Source: Amoebophrya sp. AT5.2 (Eukaryota > Sar > Dinophyceae > Syndiniales > Amoebophryaceae). Taken from it: DNA of 31,010 bases. Below, piece by piece: positions 28,726 through 31,010 of this stretch; within the stretch, counting starts at the first letter, position 1; each line of letters begins with the position of its first letter. The stretch is taken from positions 1 through 31,010 of the forward strand of contig RXOD01004037.1 in the NCBI GenBank assembly GCA_005223375.1. Direction: 5' to 3'. Position numbers and translations under genes: made by a program. The notes under the pieces were generated by a model. It searched no databases, was not told where the DNA came from, and saw only the letters and a list, made by a program, of their open reading frames with translations.

Positions 28726-31010
28726 ATGATGGCACCGACGTGGGTTATCGTTCGTCGTGGCCTTTCGTGGGGGATCATCTTCAGCTCCTTCGGCGCACAG
28801 GGCGGATCATCTCCAAACCAACCTCAAGAACATCAAGCAGGACACCAAACGCCAGCACGACCCTGGTCCCTGGGCCAGCCCCAGCGCAACACTTCTGAGG
28901 CAGCGATGCCTGGAATTGAGCAATACCAGTACGACGAACGAAGCGGGCAGAATGTCGATGAGCGTTCTCACAGAATGCTCGAGCAGTTTCGCGGTCGTAT
29001 CGCGTGCGCGCCGCCGGGGGCGCGCTCGCATTTCGGTCCTGCAGCGGAAACCCGCGTGCGGACAGAGGGGCCTCTGCTGGCGCGGGCGGATGCTCATCGA
29101 GATCGCGTTGGGAATCGACGCCGCGGCGCCACGAGCACGACGGCTGTGCTCCACCGCTTCGATGAAGATCCGGGTATACCCGAGCATTTGCGTCGTGACC
29201 GACTGGTTCTTGATGCGGAGTCGCGGGTACGGCTGACGGACTGGTTGTCGCGGTTCCACGGGGCGGAGATAGTGCAAGAGGAAGAAGACGCAGCGACTCG
29301 CTCGCTGTTCCACCCGGAACCGGATGATGCTGGCGACTTCGTAGAGGCGGTCGAAGACGAAGAGCAGCAGGCACGGATGGAGCGTTACATCAGGTGCCTC
29401 GTATGGGGCAACCTTCGGGCGCAGGAGTCAATTCGGCGAAGGCGCGCTGCGGGAGGGGATGAACAAGCTCATCCACCAGAGCCAGAGCGGATGTACTTGG
29501 ACCGAGCAGTGCCTCAACCGGAGCAGCAGTTTCCTCCCCCGCGCCGGTGGGAAGGAGCGGTCACCACCATCAGAGCGACAGGGACCACACCGGGTAGTGT
29601 TAGTGATCCCGAGCCGCCAGGACGAGCCGGATGGTGGAGGTGCGGGCACTACTGTGACTGTACCAGCATACCTCAGAACCATAGCCATACAGCAGTTCTC
29701 TCCGGCGAAAATGAAAAATCATGTAGGTTCGATCGGAACGTTAGCAGCGCCTCAACCTCCTGCAGCAGCACAGCCGCGTACACACCGAGCAGCTCGGTGC
29801 CAAGTCCAGAGGTAGAAAGCGACGACCAGGCCCGTTTGCCGGCGCAACCATGGGAAATAAACGCAAGAGAAGCCTTCAGGGAGCGCGTAGAAGCGCGGCT
29901 CCACCATCGACATGTGCAGCAACAGCAGTCCGATTCGCGTGTAGATGTTGAATTTCAACATCAACACGCGGCGCGGGGGGCGCGACGAGAACATGATTTT
30001 ACTCCGTGCAACTTCTCACCCAGAACCACTGGCGCGAGCGCCTGGGACGAGGTCGAGGTGGAAAACCTAGCAGGGGCTGCTCCTGCTCCGCTCCCCTTTG
30101 CCCGGACAGCTGCAGAAGAAGTAGCGCGTCGGCGTCACCTCCGGTCGCTTTCCGGTGGGATCGCACCCGGAGGTACTACGTTCCTCCCTGTTGTGCGTGA
30201 GCACCCTCGTCTTCAGCCGTCACTATTCACAAGACGAGCGGCAGCGGCTGCGGAAAACGCGCAGCGGGAGCTGTGGCGGTCTTTGTGGGAACGTGAACGA
30301 ATACGATTTCTAACTGCGGACGACTTTTTCGAGCAGGCGTCATCCGAGATCATGTCGACGTCGTCACACGACTCGGGTTCGTCAACAAGAACACCAATCG
30401 CACCTCTCTCGCGGTCCACCTCATTATCCTCGTGCTCTTCACCAAGCGCCACGCTCGGGGAGGACGACCGCGGCGGAGACGGGCACGACAGCGTCGGCAG
30501 CGACCTCAACACGTCTTTGCTGCGCAATCATCTGCCAGAAGCACTACAGGAGGGACAAGATGAGCATGTAGTTCTTGTTCATGATTTTGCCTCGGCTAAA
30601 GATGGGAAGCGAGTTATTTCGTGCGGAAAGCAAGACCAAGAGCAACATCGTGAAGAGTTACCTCTTGTTGCAACACTAGTCGGAGACCGAGCTGCACGAG
30701 CAGATCACGAGGCTCCAACATCGGAATTGCCGTCGTCCCAGCAGCAGCAGCAGCAGCAGCTGGATCTTGAGAAGGCAACCTTCACGGCGAGCGGATCCGC
30801 TACCAAAACCAATAGCTTCGCGGCCACTTCATCAGCAGCTCGTCGAGCTCCAGCCTCTGTCGAAAAAACTACTGCGGACACGGGAGCGCCGAATCTTCGC
30901 TGGTTTGCGTCACTGTTGTGTTGCGCCACTGGTACAAGTTCCAGGGCAGATGCTCCTACTCGTTGTATTCCCGGACCGCACGGAACCGAGCAGCAGACGG
31001 GGCAGGCGGG
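28726..31010 (+). CDS. Partial gene: Arg/Glu/Gln/Ser-rich protein of unknown function, runs off the window
   Basis: An uninterrupted frame of at least 761 codons opens at the ATG at 28726 (a second ATG follows directly) and has no stop before the window end. An in-frame stop at 28702-28704 lies just upstream, so this is the most upstream start without an intron. The N-terminus has a weakly hydrophobic segment (WVIVRRGLSWGIIFSSFG). It then becomes rich in Arg, Glu, Gln and Pro, with possible helices (EEQQARMERYIRCLVWGNLRAQ; AAAENAQRELWRSLWERERIRF), a short Cys/Trp segment RAGWWRCGHYCDCTSI near 300-315, a Ser-rich stretch around residues 545-580, and seven Gln at 672-678 encoded by pure CAG. 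I recognise no family. Frame length and compositional bias argue that it is coding, but exon structure and the C-terminus are unknown. Confidence 0.6.
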   Translation, partial: MMAPTWVIVRRGLSWGIIFSSFGAQGGSSPNQPQEHQAGHQTPARPWSLGQPQRNTSEAAMPGIEQYQYDERSGQNVDERSHRMLEQFRGRIACAPPGARSHFGPAAETRVRTEGPLLARADAHRDRVGNRRRGATSTTAVLHRFDEDPGIPEHLRRDRLVLDAESRVRLTDWLSRFHGAEIVQEEEDAATRSLFHPEPDDAGDFVEAVEDEEQQARMERYIRCLVWGNLRAQESIRRRRAAGGDEQAHPPEPERMYLDRAVPQPEQQFPPPRRWEGAVTTIRATGTTPGSVSDPEPPGRAGWWRCGHYCDCTSIPQNHSHTAVLSGENEKSCRFDRNVSSASTSCSSTAAYTPSSSVPSPEVESDDQARLPAQPWEINAREAFRERVEARLHHRHVQQQQSDSRVDVEFQHQHAARGARREHDFTPCNFSPRTTGASAWDEVEVENLAGAAPAPLPFARTAAEEVARRRHLRSLSGGIAPGGTTFLPVVREHPRLQPSLFTRRAAAAAENAQRELWRSLWERERIRFLTADDFFEQASSEIMSTSSHDSGSSTRTPIAPLSRSTSLSSCSSPSATLGEDDRGGDGHDSVGSDLNTSLLRNHLPEALQEGQDEHVVLVHDFASAKDGKRVISCGKQDQEQHREELPLVATLVGDRAARADHEAPTSELPSSQQQQQQQLDLEKATFTASGSATKTNSFAATSSAARRAPASVEKTTADTGAPNLRWFASLLCCATGTSSRADAPTRCIPGPHGTEQQTGQA
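29944..29962. repeat. 9-bp inverted repeat with 1-base spacer inside a coding frame
   Basis: GATGTTGAA and its exact reverse complement TTCAACATC are separated by one T. It lies within the right-edge open frame (encoding DVEFQHQ), so it may simply reflect codon choice. No function is assigned. Confidence 0.6.
30739..30759 (+). repeat. (CAG)7 trinucleotide repeat coding for polyglutamine
   Basis: Seven uninterrupted CAG codons lie in frame in the right-edge open frame, giving seven Gln. Such tracts are prone to length change between strains. Confidence 0.8.

Noticed and set aside
1..31010. tRNA, rRNA, CRISPR arrays, insertion sequences, retrotransposon proteins other than TERT
   Set aside because: No tRNA T-arm and acceptor pairing, no rRNA signature, no regularly spaced repeats, and no integrase, RNase H, gag or transposase motif was seen. 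The reverse transcriptase at 13567-19854 is TERT, not a retroelement, because it has TEN, T and TERT-type motif E and no endonuclease.

Overview
The window reads as nuclear DNA of a ciliated or flagellated protist. Every gene I can support lies on the plus strand, head to tail, with gaps of about 0.5-1.2 kb. The three left-hand genes carry short introns (93-234 bp). All 13 introns have GT-AG ends, 12 of 13 have G as the last exon base, and 12 of 13 have G as the first base of the next exon. Co-oriented genes and AG-G acceptors fit an alveolate, with a compact dinoflagellate-lineage or chromerid-like genome as my best guess. This is inference, since no rRNA or other taxonomic marker is present. 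Exon coordinates and residue numbers were worked out by hand from frame continuity and remembered human homologues.

Left third (1-11.5 kb), intron-containing: (1) an eight-exon gene for the axonemal WD40 protein CFAP251/WDR66 (940 aa); (2) a six-exon gene for the catalytic alpha subunit of ER glucosidase II (GH31, about 1098 aa) with signal peptide and both catalytic aspartates; (3) a two-exon gene for an FkbM-type methyltransferase-like protein with several N-glycosylation sequons.

Right two thirds (12.2-31 kb), single-exon: (4) a DUF1764 protein ending in the CPFDCDCCF signature; (5) a 2095-aa telomerase reverse transcriptase (TERT) with recognisable TEN, RNA-binding, T, 1, 2, A, B', C, D and E motifs separated by very large low-complexity insertions; (6) a 1690-aa lysine-rich, probably nuclear protein with two SUMO-interaction-like motifs and a cysteine cluster; (7) an unrecognised 397-aa protein; (8) an open frame of at least 761 codons that runs off the right edge, rich in Arg, Glu, Gln and Ser.

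The genes do not form one pathway. Glucosidase II and the methyltransferase-like protein may both act in the secretory pathway. TERT and the 1690-aa neighbour may both be nuclear. CFAP251 belongs to the cilium. The most interesting parts are the expanded TERT with altered motif residues, its unrecognised nuclear-looking neighbour, the sharp change from intron-bearing to intronless genes near 11.5 kb, and the GATC/TCATGATC-rich intergenic DNA.
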